64,000 nucleotides of DNA from Chryseobacterium sp. SC28 (GCF_003932955.1 NZ_QOVY01000010.1:34697-98696), one strand, 5' to 3'; positions 45,187 through 55,151 are shown, counted from the stretch's first letter. The notes: a model not told the origin generated them from the sequence alone. Program-made: numbers and translations.

Positions 45187-46242
45187 ATGAAAAAACATAA
45201 TTTCAGTGCCGGTCCCAGCATTTTACCACAAGAGGTTTTTCAAAAATCATCAGAAGCCATTTTGGATTTTAATGGTTCCGGACTTTCGCTTTTGGAAATC
45301 TCGCACAGGAGCAAAGACTTCGTAGCGGTAATGGACGAAGCGCGAGCGATTGTCAAAAGATTGATGAATCTGGGCGACGATTATGAGGTTCTTTATCTGC
45401 AAGGCGGCGCGAGTTTGCAATTCCTGATGGTGGCTATGAACCTGCTTTCTGTGGATGGAAAAGCGGCTTATACCAATACCGGAACTTGGGCGGCGGCGGC
45501 CATAAAAGAAGCAAAAATGATCGGAAATGTAGATGTGGTAGCCACTTCCAAGGAAGCAAATTACGCATACATTCCCAAAAATTATACCGTTGATGCGGCG
45601 TATGATTACTTCCATTGCACCTCCAACAATACCATCTTTGGAACGCAGATAAAAGAATTCCCGAAAGTGGATACATTGCTGGTCTGCGATATGTCGTCCG
45701 ATATCTTCAGCAGAGAATTGGATTTTTCCCGGTTTGATTTGATCTACGCCGGTGCTCAGAAAAATATGGGACCCGCAGGAACCACTTTGGTGGTAGTGAA
45801 GAAAAGCATCTTGGGCAAAACCGGAAGGACCATCCCGAGTTACTTAGATTATTCCGTTCATATCGATAAAGAATCGATGTTCAATACGCCGCCGGTCTTC
45901 GCAGTCTATGCTTCCTATTTGACACTCAAGCATTTGGAAGAAAATGGCGGTATCGCCGCTGCAGAAGTTAGAAACAATGCAAAAGCAAAGTTGCTTTACG
46001 ATGAGATCGACCGCAATCCGAATTTCCAAGGTGTGGCAGCAACGGAAGATCGTTCGTTTATGAATGTGACTTTCACTTTGACAGACGAATCTAAACAGGA
46101 AGCTTTTGATGCCGCGTGGAAAGCAGCCGGAATTAGCGGGCTCAATGGCCACAGAAGCGTTGGCGGCTACAGAGCCAGCATCTACAACGCCATGCCGATA
46201 GAAAGCGTTCAGGTTTTGGTGGATGTAATGAAAAGTATCTAA
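45187..46242 (+). CDS. serC: Phosphoserine aminotransferase
   Basis: SerC makes phosphoserine from 3-phosphohydroxypyruvate, the second step of serine synthesis. The 351-residue PLP enzyme starts MKKHNFSAGPSILPQEVF. The PLP lysine is in YAGAQKNMGPAGTT, and NTGTWAAAAIKEAK and GHRSVGGYRASIYNAM form the substrate pocket. It is followed by a hairpin, then serA about 200 bp later. Confidence 0.97.
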   Translation: MKKHNFSAGPSILPQEVFQKSSEAILDFNGSGLSLLEISHRSKDFVAVMDEARAIVKRLMNLGDDYEVLYLQGGASLQFLMVAMNLLSVDGKAAYTNTGTWAAAAIKEAKMIGNVDVVATSKEANYAYIPKNYTVDAAYDYFHCTSNNTIFGTQIKEFPKVDTLLVCDMSSDIFSRELDFSRFDLIYAGAQKNMGPAGTTLVVVKKSILGKTGRTIPSYLDYSVHIDKESMFNTPPVFAVYASYLTLKHLEENGGIAAAEVRNNAKAKLLYDEIDRNPNFQGVAATEDRSFMNVTFTLTDESKQEAFDAAWKAAGISGLNGHRSVGGYRASIYNAMPIESVQVLVDVMKSI

Positions 46243-46306
46243 GTTTCAACTTTCTGATTCCCCCTTTTTCGGGTAAAAAATAAATTTTATTTTTTAAATG
46301 AGAACT

Positions 46307-46342
46307 ACAAGGTCTTCAATTTGATTTGGAGACTTTTTTTTG
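46307..46342 (+). terminator. Possible terminator between serC and serA
   Basis: AAGgTCTTCAA and TTGGAGACTT pair with one bulge and one G-U, followed by a T8 run. It would partly uncouple serA from serC. Confidence 0.6.
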
Positions 46343-46449
46343 TTAAATGAATGTTAATTTGGGAAAATATCGTAACTTAGCGAACTTTAAATTCAGCTAA
46401 AAAAATTTGAAGGAATTCAATATTAGAAAGCATTTTTTTGAATCAAAAC

Positions 46450-47406
46450 ATGATCGTATTAGCCAATGATGGGATTTCCGACTCGGGATTTCAACTTTTG
46501 AGAGAAGCCGGCATCACGGTTTTGGACAGTCGCGTTTCGCCGGAGCATTTAAGCAATTTCATTAATGAAAATAAGGTAGATGCGCTTCTCGTGAGAAGTG
46601 CCACACAGGTAAGGCAACAATTGATCGATGAATGTCCCAGTCTGAAGATTGTTGGACGAGGCGGCATCGGGATGGATAATATTGATGTGGAATATGCGAT
46701 AGACAAGGGCCTGCACGTTATCAATACGCCTACTGCTTCCTGCAAATCTGTGGCAGAATTGGTTTTTGCGCATTTCTTTTCTTTGGCTCGATTTCTTCAC
46801 GAGAGCAACAGGCTAATGCCGCTGGAAGGGGAAACCCACTTCAGCGCGCTGAAAAAATCCTTTCACAACGCTTCGGAACTTTCCGGTAAAACCTTGGGCG
46901 TCGTCGGGATGGGAAATATCGGACTGGAGGTTATAAGAATCGGGATTTCTCTCGGAATGAAAATATTGGCGTACAACAGAACGCCGAAAACCAGTACCGT
47001 AGCCCTCAGCTTTTTCGACGGGCAGACTTTGAATTTCGAAATAAAATCAGTAACTTTAGATGAGGTTTTGGAAAATGCAGATTTCATCAGCCTCAACACA
47101 GGCAAAACGGATCGGTATCTGATTGACACCGATGAGTTTGCGATGGTGAAAGACGGTGCTTTCCTCGTTAATACGGCGCGGGGCGGCGTCGTCAACGAAG
47201 TGGCTATGATCGATGCGCTGGAGAGCGGAAAATTAGCCGGAGCCGCATTGGACGTTTTCGAAAAAGAGCCCACGCCGGAAGTCGAGATCCTGATGCATCC
47301 CGGCATGTCCCTTTCTCCGCACGTGGGCGCCAATACAATGGATGCCCAAGACAGGATTGGGAAAGAACTCGCAACACAACTTATTAAACTGAAAGATCAA
47401 TTATAA
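46450..47406 (+). CDS. serA: D-3-phosphoglycerate dehydrogenase (short type)
   Basis: A 318-residue D-2-hydroxyacid dehydrogenase without the ACT regulatory domain. It has the Rossmann motif VGMGNIGLEVI, catalytic Arg in LVNTARGGVVNE, Glu in DVFEKEPTP and His in LSPHVGANT. The ATG at 46450 (MIVLANDGIS) is preferred to a TTG four codons upstream. The context between serC and DUF1015 supports a serine-pathway role. The missing ACT domain implies that serine feedback acts elsewhere or not at all. Confidence 0.92.
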   Translation: MIVLANDGISDSGFQLLREAGITVLDSRVSPEHLSNFINENKVDALLVRSATQVRQQLIDECPSLKIVGRGGIGMDNIDVEYAIDKGLHVINTPTASCKSVAELVFAHFFSLARFLHESNRLMPLEGETHFSALKKSFHNASELSGKTLGVVGMGNIGLEVIRIGISLGMKILAYNRTPKTSTVALSFFDGQTLNFEIKSVTLDEVLENADFISLNTGKTDRYLIDTDEFAMVKDGAFLVNTARGGVVNEVAMIDALESGKLAGAALDVFEKEPTPEVEILMHPGMSLSPHVGANTMDAQDRIGKELATQLIKLKDQL

Positions 47407-47409
47407 AAT

Positions 47410-48651
47410 ATGCCAGTATTTAAACCCTTTAAAGGAATCCGACCAACCCCCGAGTATGTAGATGTCTTCCCGACTTATTCTTTGGATAATTTTACCCAAG
47501 AGGAGATCAACAAAAAGGCGCATCTGGAGAATTCATATATCCAGATGATAAAGCCGGCGGTTGTGAGCAAATCCAAAGATGTGGATAGAAATCTCAGAAA
47601 AATCCGATCCAATTTTGAAGAACTTTTGGAAGAGAAAAAGCTGATTCAAGACGATTCCTCTTATTATCTTTATGAACAAACCATGCCGGACAAGAGTACG
47701 TTCCGCGGTCTGCTGGGACTGGTAAGCGTCGATGATTTCTGGGATGGGAAAATCAAAAAGCACGAATCGACCATCACGGAACGCCGGCTGAAAATGGCGC
47801 ACTATCTGGAGAAAGTCAATCTGCAAGCGGAACCTGTTCTGCTGACTTATCATTCGAATTCCAAGGTAGAATTGCTGATGACCCACGAGCAGAAAAATGT
47901 GCCCATCATGAATTATAAAGACGAGAAGGGCGTGAAACATAAAATTTGGAAAATTGATAACCGGCTCAAACTTCAGCAGTTCAAAGAAGTACTGGATCCT
48001 ATTGATTCCTTTTATATTGCTGACGGACATCACAGAATAGGTTCGGTGGCAGAATATGCCAAAAAACAAAGAGACAAGTATAAGCGCTCCCACGGAACAG
48101 AGCATTACAATTTTGTTTACAGCTTCATAGTTTCCAACCAATCCATCAAAATCAACGACTACAACCGTCTCCTAAAAGACCTCAACGGACTCTCGGAAGA
48201 ACAAATTATGGAAAAACTTAAAGAAGATTTCCAGATTCACGACAAAGGAACGGAGCCTTATTTTCCTTCTCAAAAGTTCCATATCAGTATGTATTTGGGT
48301 GGCAAATTCTACAGCCTGCATGTGAAACACGACATCCGCGAGGCGCTGAAAGAGGGGAATGATCTGGATCATTATATGGTCGACAAGTTCATCTTCGAAA
48401 AAATATTCGGAATCACCAATGCCAAGCATACCGATAAAATAACCTATCTGAAAGGCACTTCCGACGTCCAAGGAATTATCGAAATCAAAGAAAAAGTAGA
48501 TTCCGGAAACTATAAAATCGGTTTTGGAATATACCCGATCAGTTTCAACGATTTGCTGAAAATTTCGGACAGGGAAATCAAAATGCCTCCAAAGTGTACG
48601 CTCATAGAACCGAAACTGATTACTGCGCTCGTAATGTACGATATGAAGTAA
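47410..48651 (+). CDS. DUF1015 family protein
   Basis: A 413-residue protein of the DUF1015 family, which has no established activity. The signature ADGHHRIGSVAEYAK lies near residue 203, with YLYEQTMPDKSTFRGLLGLVSVDDF and NYKIGFGIYPISFNDLLKISD. It starts 3 bp after the serA stop, indicating translational coupling. The recurrent neighbourhood with serA and serC in Bacteroidota and other phyla suggests a role near serine metabolism. Confidence 0.9.
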   Translation: MPVFKPFKGIRPTPEYVDVFPTYSLDNFTQEEINKKAHLENSYIQMIKPAVVSKSKDVDRNLRKIRSNFEELLEEKKLIQDDSSYYLYEQTMPDKSTFRGLLGLVSVDDFWDGKIKKHESTITERRLKMAHYLEKVNLQAEPVLLTYHSNSKVELLMTHEQKNVPIMNYKDEKGVKHKIWKIDNRLKLQQFKEVLDPIDSFYIADGHHRIGSVAEYAKKQRDKYKRSHGTEHYNFVYSFIVSNQSIKINDYNRLLKDLNGLSEEQIMEKLKEDFQIHDKGTEPYFPSQKFHISMYLGGKFYSLHVKHDIREALKEGNDLDHYMVDKFIFEKIFGITNAKHTDKITYLKGTSDVQGIIEIKEKVDSGNYKIGFGIYPISFNDLLKISDREIKMPPKCTLIEPKLITALVMYDMK

Positions 48652-48730
48652 AGGGATTGTCTTTGAACTGAGCCTCCGTTCGGAATTTGGACTATTTTTG
48701 CGGCTGATTGGGCGTTCTTCTTTTCGTTCC

Positions 48731-50077
48731 TTATCTTCCCGTTAGCAGCAGATAATTGGTAATTGCTATTTTGTATTGGCTTTTGGCTTCTATTAGTTTG
48801 TCCTCGGTTTCTGCTTTCAGAGCTCGTGCTTCCAGCAAATCCGAAAGCTGAACCAATCCGTTGTTGTAGCTATCTTGATTGACTTTCAGGTTTTCATTCG
48901 TCTGAGCCAAAGTTTCTTCAATCAAATGTATTTTTTTATCTGCCTCCGTCAAGTCTGTCCACGCTTTTTCCATTTGGAGTTGCAGCAATCCTTTGTTATC
49001 ATTCAGATTATTTTCCGCAATTTTTTCTTTATATTTCAATTCGTTCAGTTTGTGTTTTCCGCCCCACCAATCGGAAATGGGGATAGACAAAGAGGCATAG
49101 GCCATTCCGTTGAAAACACCTTTCTGGTTGCTCTCAAACTGATCCAGATAGTAGCCAGACAGACCCACACCCAAAGTCGGCAGATAATCACCTTTTTTCA
49201 TTTGGGTTTCCAGTTTTGAAGCGCTAATGGCTTTTTCCAGCAATTGGTATTCCGCACGATTGGGCAGCACCTCTTCATTAGAAACAAAATAACTTTCTGG
49301 CGCCGGAAGATCATTCAGTTGATCATCAAGGACGATTTTGGGGTCATAATCTATCCCGATAGTCTGGCAAAGCTGCATTAAAGACAGTTTTTTCCCGTTT
49401 TCCAATTGGGTTTTATTCACCTGCAATTCACTTTGCTTGATGCTTACTTTCAAAACGTCATTTTTAATAATCATCCCATTTTTATACGCCGTATTGGCCT
49501 GATTATAAAGAGTATCTAAAAATTTGATATAACTGTCCAGTGTTTTTTGCTTTTCCTGAATGGCTATGACTTGCCAGTATTGTTGTTCGGTTTTCAGCAG
49601 CACTTCATTCTCAGACAATTTTTGTAGCTTTTGTTTCACTTCTATATTCAAGTCGGTAAATTTGTTGCCCGTCTTAATTTTTCCACCCGCATAGACAGGT
49701 TGCAGCACATTGAGATAGCCCAAAGCCAATTGGTTGAACAACCCGATATTCACCGCCGGGAAATAGGCAAATTGCGTAGCAGTAAGCAAATGGGCGGGGT
49801 TTCCGTCGTACACGGGTAGGTTGCCTCCTGGCAGTTTCATTTCCAAAAGCGGGTCTAAGGCTTGCATTCCCATCGCTGTGGCACTTACTTTTGGAAAATA
49901 GTTGGTGTAAGCTTCTTTCTTTATTTCGCGAGCTGCATCCAGTTCCAATCCGCTGTTTTTTACCTTGGCATTGTTTCCCAAAGCTAAGGATTTGCTTTGT
50001 TGCAGCGTGAGATGCCTCTGAGCAAACAGATTAACGGAAAAACTGAACATTAATGTAGCTAAGATTATCTTTTTCAT
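48731..50077 (-). CDS. TolC-family outer membrane efflux channel
   Basis: A 448-residue outer-membrane factor with a signal peptide (MKKIILATLMFSFSVNLFAQ). The two repeats are visible as LTLQQSKSLALGNNAKVKNSGLELDAAREIKKEAYTNYFPKVSA in the first half and QLLEKAISASKLETQMKKGDYLPTLGVGLSGYYL in the second. The coiled-coil regions are rich in Gln, Asn and Lys. It ends the efflux operon and overlaps the patatin gene by 4 bp. Confidence 0.93.
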   Translation of the reverse strand: MKKIILATLMFSFSVNLFAQRHLTLQQSKSLALGNNAKVKNSGLELDAAREIKKEAYTNYFPKVSATAMGMQALDPLLEMKLPGGNLPVYDGNPAHLLTATQFAYFPAVNIGLFNQLALGYLNVLQPVYAGGKIKTGNKFTDLNIEVKQKLQKLSENEVLLKTEQQYWQVIAIQEKQKTLDSYIKFLDTLYNQANTAYKNGMIIKNDVLKVSIKQSELQVNKTQLENGKKLSLMQLCQTIGIDYDPKIVLDDQLNDLPAPESYFVSNEEVLPNRAEYQLLEKAISASKLETQMKKGDYLPTLGVGLSGYYLDQFESNQKGVFNGMAYASLSIPISDWWGGKHKLNELKYKEKIAENNLNDNKGLLQLQMEKAWTDLTEADKKIHLIEETLAQTNENLKVNQDSYNNGLVQLSDLLEARALKAETEDKLIEAKSQYKIAITNYLLLTGR

Positions 50078-50856
50078 TCTTGTTTTATCTCTTTTTTAAG
50101 GTTTATAAATTCTTCCTTTAATTTTTGGGCGTGTGCGAATCCCAATTGATATATTTCGTCTATCTTTCTGACATCAAAAAGACCATAGTCATTTAACTCA
50201 TCGGGTTGTATGAAAATATCACAATCTGCCTTTCGGTCTCGGGTGATACCCGATGTAGCGATGCGAATAATCCTGTTTATAATCTCGGTATAGCTGAATT
50301 TTCCCTGATGTTTGTTGAGTGGATTGACATTAATGCCAATCACTTTCTGGCAGCTCGACCTTATGGATTCCACCGGAAAATTATTCATCAATCCACCATC
50401 GCACAGATAGGTATCTTCGCCGTAAAGAACTGGCTGAAAAACCAAGGGAAAACTGCAAGAGGATTTGACGGCAAAAGAAAGACTTCCGCTATTGATAATC
50501 AGAGATTGAGCATTCGTGAGGTCTGTAACTGACACATAAAGAGGAAGTTTTAGCCCCTCAAAACTATCGTGAGGAATATACTTGCGAATAATTTTTTCAA
50601 AAATATCAGTGCTCAATCCGCCGCCTCGCAAAATACTTGTATAATTGAAAAATTGTTCTTTTTTGGCAAAATGGTAAATCTCCTCGGGCAAATAGCCTGC
50701 AGCAACGAACGCTCCCACCAATGCTCCGGCGCTTGCCCCAGAAACCGCTTCAGGCTCTATGCCCAGTTCCCGCATATACTGCAATATTCCTAGGTGAGCA
50801 ACGCCGCGGAAGCCACCCCCCGAAAGGGTGATGCCTATTTTGTTTTTCGCAATCAT
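50074..50856 (-). CDS. Patatin-like phospholipase inside an RND efflux operon
   Basis: A 260-residue patatin-fold hydrolase. The oxyanion loop is SGGGFRGVAHLG, the nucleophile Ser sits in VSGASAGALVGA (GxSxG, near residue 41) and the dyad Asp in LCDGGLMNNFPVES. There is no signal peptide, so it should act in the cytoplasm or at the inner face of the membrane. It overlaps the RND gene upstream and the TolC gene downstream by 4 bp each, so it is co-translated with the pump. Substrate and its use to the pump are unknown. Confidence 0.92.
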   Translation of the reverse strand: MIAKNKIGITLSGGGFRGVAHLGILQYMRELGIEPEAVSGASAGALVGAFVAAGYLPEEIYHFAKKEQFFNYTSILRGGGLSTDIFEKIIRKYIPHDSFEGLKLPLYVSVTDLTNAQSLIINSGSLSFAVKSSCSFPLVFQPVLYGEDTYLCDGGLMNNFPVESIRSSCQKVIGINVNPLNKHQGKFSYTEIINRIIRIATSGITRDRKADCDIFIQPDELNDYGLFDVRKIDEIYQLGFAHAQKLKEEFINLKKEIKQE

Positions 50857-53800
50857 ACAGCTACGTTCTTTTCGTCTTCATTTTTATAAGTCATCCAATA
50901 GATAAGCGGAAGCATTGTGAGAATGAATACCATAGAAATGAGTGTTCCGAAAAAGATAACAGATCCCATCGGAGCCCAAAGTGGACTATTGCTGATAATC
51001 ATTGGGACAACGCCCATAGATGCTGCCAGACAAGTCAATAATATAGGACGCATTCTGCGTTTTCCCGCATCTATACAGGCATCAAGGACGGTAATATTTT
51101 CTTTGCTGCGCAGTTCTTCGATATAATCGTACATAATGATTCCGTTTCGGACAATGATTCCAATCAAACTTACCACGCCCAATATCGCTGTGACGCTGAA
51201 ATCTAATCCCATCACCCAGATTCCGAAAGCAGTTCCGAAAATGCTGAACAAAGTAGAAGAAAACACGAGCGATGCTAAGGTTATATTTTTGAAGTGGAAT
51301 ACAAGAATGAAAAATATAATAGCGATAGACATCATCAAGGCAGTTGCCAATTTTGGCAAGATTTCATTATTAGAATCTTTGACGCCACCGTAAGAAACTG
51401 TGATGTTTTTAGCTTTGATTTCGTCTTCCATACCGCTCATCAAATCCTCGATTCTGGCCTGCATTTTATTTACTTTTTCTCCCCGTTTCAAATCGATGTA
51501 AACCGACAAGGTGCGTACGCCATTGCGGCGAACAATCTGCCCTTCGTTCCATTCGGTGGAGATTTTGGCAACTTGCCTTAGTGGTACAGCCGGAGAAAAT
51601 AGTCCCGAAATATATTCTTTTTCCACATCGCCTGCTACAGGATCCTTGTGTTCCCATTTGGATTTCAGTACCACAGGAAGCTGGTAATCATTTTCCCAAA
51701 CGGAGGTAATGGGCATTCCGCCAAATCGCGAAGCCAATCCTACGCCCAAGATGCCCTCGCTAATGCCTAAGCGATTAGATTCCACAGGGTCTAAAGCCAC
51801 GCGGACATCAGGCAATATTTCTTCATAGTTGGTATAAACACGAATTGGTTCGTCCATTTTTCCTGCTTCAGATACTACTTTTCCTGCAATTTCTTTCAGA
51901 TCGGAAATATTGTCGCCGCTTAGCCGCACTTCTACATCGGCATCCACCCCAATTTGGTAGTCCAATTGCTTGAACTTTACATAAGCGTTGGGGTAATAAT
52001 GAGCATATTGAGTAGTGTATTCATCGAGAATTTCTTCTGTGGCTTCGTTTGATTCTGTATTGACGATGAACTGTGCAAAGTTAGGACCGCCTATTTTTGG
52101 GGCATAAGAGGTGTGGAAACGCGGAGAACCAGTGCCGATAAAACTGGTAATGGATTTTATTCGCTGGTCTTTGCCCAATATTTGGCTCAAATCATTGGCG
52201 ATTTTTTCGGTTTGATGCAAAGAACTTCCTTGGGGCAGATAAATCTCTACAGCAAACTGATTTCGCTCAGCAATTGGCATTAGTTTCAGCGGCAGAAAAA
52301 GGAACATTACCGCGCCAACCAAAACCGATAGGATGCCAAGAGAAAGAGAAATCTTTGGAAACTGAAAAACTTTCTTCAACAGATGATCATAAATATCTTG
52401 CACATAATCGAGAAACGATCTGTTTTTTTGATTTTTGTTGTGTTCGGAATGCAAGCCTTTGGTAATAATCTTGTATTGCAGGAACGGAACGAACAGAACG
52501 GCCACAGCAAGGGAGGTACTCAGGGAGATAAGTATCGTCCACGGAAAAGACAAAACGAAATCGTAAAGTTGACCCGTAAGTGTAAAAAGGAATGGGAAGA
52601 ACGTAATCCCAATAGCCAGTGTAGCCGACAGAATGGCCTTAAAATATATATTGGCACTTCTGATGGCGGCATCCCAACGTGGAATTCCTTGATCCAACAT
52701 GTCGAGGTAGCTGTCCACAATGACGATAGAATTGTCCACAATCATACCGAGCACTACTACCAACGCAGCTAGGGTAACCGTGTTGAGCTCTATCCCGAAA
52801 AGGTACATCACCGCCAGAGAGATAAAAATAGAAATAGGAATGGTGGAAGCAGCTACACCTGCCACTCGGATTGGTAATAAGAACATAACTACCAAAACCA
52901 CTGCAATAATGGCTGTTGCCAATTCTTTAAGAAAGGTATCGATAGAATCCGCTACCACCTTCGGCTGGTCTGCTATTCGGAACACCTTCACATCGCTGGG
53001 TAAGTTTTTTTCAAATTCTTTCATTATTACTTCCACATCTTTACCGTATTGCACGATGTTGTAGCCTTCGCGCATTTCGGTAGAGAGGATCACACATTTT
53101 TTGCCATTGCTGATGGTGTAGCTGGTGGCTTCGGGATATTCGCGAACCACTTTTGCCACATCTTTAAGGCGGATGTGATTGCCTTGTGGATCGGAATAGA
53201 CGATTTGTTCTTCCAAATCGCGTTCGGAAGCAAACGGCCGTGCGATATGAATGGGAATCACCATTTCATCATTATCGATCTTGCCCGCTGGTCCAATCAT
53301 TCCTTTGGTCAACAAGGTTTGGTATAGGCTGTAAATATTGATGCCGTAGCTTGCCACTTTTTCTTTGTCCACATAAATGCTAAGCTGTTCGTTCTGCATT
53401 CCGTAGCGGCGTACATTGGAAACCGATTCTACGGTGCGGAGCTTGTCTTCTAAGGTTTCCAAATAGGTTTTCAGCTGCCGATAAGTTTTGGTGTCGGATT
53501 CCAACGCAATGAGGAGTGCTGAGGTGTCACCGAAATCATCGTTGGCAATCAAAGCCAACACGCCAGAGGGCAACTGCATCTTAAAAGTCGATAGTCCGTG
53601 TTTTATTTTGGACCAGACTTCATCTTTGTTATTTACTTCATCATTCAGTTCTACAAATACATAGACGATGCCGTCGCGAGACTGAGAGTATGTCTTAGCT
53701 TTTTTGACTTCTTTGTATGTAAACAGGAATTTTTCTAACGGCTTCGTAAGTTGTTCTTCTACTTCGGAGGAGGTTGCACCAGGATATACGCCGACTACTA

Positions 53801-53957
53801 CGCCTTGACGAATGGTAAAAACCGGGAACTCTTGTTTCGGCATTTTGTACAGCGCAAAAATACCGCAAATTACCATTGTGCTAACGAGCAGAAGCACGAT
53901 TTTGTTGTACTTCATTGCGAGGGCTATGAAGCCTGTATGTTCTTTCTTTTGTTCCAT
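50853..53957 (-). CDS. RND-family efflux transporter (inner membrane pump)
   Basis: A 1034-residue RND transporter with two sets of membrane helices and large periplasmic loops. The first helix and PKQEFPVFTIRQGVVVGVYPGATSSEVEEQLTKPLE match AcrB-like proteins. The proton-relay helix reads VVVLGMIVDNSIVIVDSYLDML: the usual Asp-Asp pair is Asp-Asn. GTAFGIWVMGLDFSVTAILGVVSLIGIIVRNGIIMYDYIEELR is the second half's counterpart. The substrate is unknown; the divergent AraC regulator hints at inducible export. It is 10 bp after the adaptor gene. Confidence 0.93.
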   Translation of the reverse strand: MEQKKEHTGFIALAMKYNKIVLLLVSTMVICGIFALYKMPKQEFPVFTIRQGVVVGVYPGATSSEVEEQLTKPLEKFLFTYKEVKKAKTYSQSRDGIVYVFVELNDEVNNKDEVWSKIKHGLSTFKMQLPSGVLALIANDDFGDTSALLIALESDTKTYRQLKTYLETLEDKLRTVESVSNVRRYGMQNEQLSIYVDKEKVASYGINIYSLYQTLLTKGMIGPAGKIDNDEMVIPIHIARPFASERDLEEQIVYSDPQGNHIRLKDVAKVVREYPEATSYTISNGKKCVILSTEMREGYNIVQYGKDVEVIMKEFEKNLPSDVKVFRIADQPKVVADSIDTFLKELATAIIAVVLVVMFLLPIRVAGVAASTIPISIFISLAVMYLFGIELNTVTLAALVVVLGMIVDNSIVIVDSYLDMLDQGIPRWDAAIRSANIYFKAILSATLAIGITFFPFLFTLTGQLYDFVLSFPWTILISLSTSLAVAVLFVPFLQYKIITKGLHSEHNKNQKNRSFLDYVQDIYDHLLKKVFQFPKISLSLGILSVLVGAVMFLFLPLKLMPIAERNQFAVEIYLPQGSSLHQTEKIANDLSQILGKDQRIKSITSFIGTGSPRFHTSYAPKIGGPNFAQFIVNTESNEATEEILDEYTTQYAHYYPNAYVKFKQLDYQIGVDADVEVRLSGDNISDLKEIAGKVVSEAGKMDEPIRVYTNYEEILPDVRVALDPVESNRLGISEGILGVGLASRFGGMPITSVWENDYQLPVVLKSKWEHKDPVAGDVEKEYISGLFSPAVPLRQVAKISTEWNEGQIVRRNGVRTLSVYIDLKRGEKVNKMQARIEDLMSGMEDEIKAKNITVSYGGVKDSNNEILPKLATALMMSIAIIFFILVFHFKNITLASLVFSSTLFSIFGTAFGIWVMGLDFSVTAILGVVSLIGIIVRNGIIMYDYIEELRSKENITVLDACIDAGKRRMRPILLTCLAASMGVVPMIISNSPLWAPMGSVIFFGTLISMVFILTMLPLIYWMTYKNEDEKNVAV

Positions 53958-53967
53958 TTTCTTGGTG

Positions 53968-55017
53968 TTATTTTTTGACGCTTACCAAAGTTCCTCTACT
54001 AATATTTTGATAACCAGAGGTAATCAATTGGTCGCCTTCCTGCAGACCGCTGATGATTTGTACGCCGTTATCCGCCAGATGCCCCAGTGTTACTTCTCTA
54101 TAAAATGCTCTGTTTTGCTTATCTTTTAACCAAACGAAACGCTTTCCTGAAAAATCAACCTGTACCGCTTTTATTGGAACAATGATGCTCCCCCTTTCAG
54201 AATTGTTGCCATTATCCAAATAGGTTTTGCATACCATACCAGGCATTATTTTCCCGGCAGTATTGTTGATTTTGATTTTTATATCGTAAGTATGAGAAAC
54301 AGGATTAGCGGCCACTCCCTTTTCGATGACTTGTCCTTCAAATGTTTCATTATTTAGAGCAGATATTTTTACTTGGCTTCTGCTTCCTGTGCGGATTCCT
54401 GAGATTTCACCTTCAGGAATGGCTGTTTTTATTTTTACACTGCTGATGTCCATAATATTGTAAACAGGTGTTCCGGGCATCACGTTGGCTCCGGGTTCCA
54501 GATAGCGCCTGCCAATGACGCCCGACTGCGGAGCATAAAGGTTGCAATCCTGAAGATTTTTTCGGGCGATGGCCTCGCTAGATCGGGCTTGTTGCAATTT
54601 GGTTTGGGCATCGATGTATTGAATTTCGGGCAAGCTCTTGCTTTTGTACATAGCCGACATTCTTTTGAAAGCATCTTCTGCTTGTTTGAGCGAGGCCACC
54701 GTCAGGTCGTGTGCATTTTTGAAAGAAACGGTATTCAGCCGCCCCAACAATTGTCCTTTGGAAATTTTTTGTCCTTCATTGGCATAGAGCTGTTCAATAG
54801 TACCCACCACCAAAAAACTCACATCTACTGCATTTTCGCTTTCTACGATGCCGATGTATTCCTGTGGATAAATTCGGTTTTCGGATTTAATGGTCAGCAC
54901 AGTTACAGGAACGGCTTTGACTTCATTTTTTTCTTCTTTTGAAGAGCAGGAGAAGAGGATCAATGCAAAGGATAATATTCCGATGGTTTTTGCTAAGGAA
55001 AACGCTGTTTTATTCAT
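53968..55017 (-). CDS. RND efflux periplasmic adaptor (membrane fusion lipoprotein)
   Basis: A 349-residue HlyD/AcrA-type adaptor with a lipoprotein signal (IGILSFALILFSCSSKEE). The biotinyl-lipoyl half-motifs are YANEGQKISKGQLLGRLNTVSF and NLYAPQSGVIGRRYLEPGANVMPGTPVYNI. A helical hairpin lies between them, and the beta-barrel (VKIKTAIPEGEISGIRTGS) and membrane-proximal parts (QVDFSGKRFVWLKDKQNRAFYREVTLG) follow. It is the first gene of the four-gene operon. Confidence 0.94.
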   Translation of the reverse strand: MNKTAFSLAKTIGILSFALILFSCSSKEEKNEVKAVPVTVLTIKSENRIYPQEYIGIVESENAVDVSFLVVGTIEQLYANEGQKISKGQLLGRLNTVSFKNAHDLTVASLKQAEDAFKRMSAMYKSKSLPEIQYIDAQTKLQQARSSEAIARKNLQDCNLYAPQSGVIGRRYLEPGANVMPGTPVYNIMDISSVKIKTAIPEGEISGIRTGSRSQVKISALNNETFEGQVIEKGVAANPVSHTYDIKIKINNTAGKIMPGMVCKTYLDNGNNSERGSIIVPIKAVQVDFSGKRFVWLKDKQNRAFYREVTLGHLADNGVQIISGLQEGDQLITSGYQNISRGTLVSVKK

Positions 55018-55118
55018 ATTTTTTGCTATTAAACATTTGTTTGCACGAAGTTCCGAATAACCAGCACCATCTTTAAAATCAATTTTTCTTCAATGATGTT
55101 TAAAAGGTCGTTTTTTTG

Positions 55119-55126
55119 TATATTTG
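55119..55126 (+). promoter_or_regulatory. -7 box (TATATTTG) of the AraC regulator gene
   Basis: It matches TAnnTTTG. It overlaps the longer reading of the araC frame, which supports the ATG at 55152 as the true start. Confidence 0.55.
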
Positions 55127-55151
55127 GAGTTATCAATACCAAGAAACAGAA

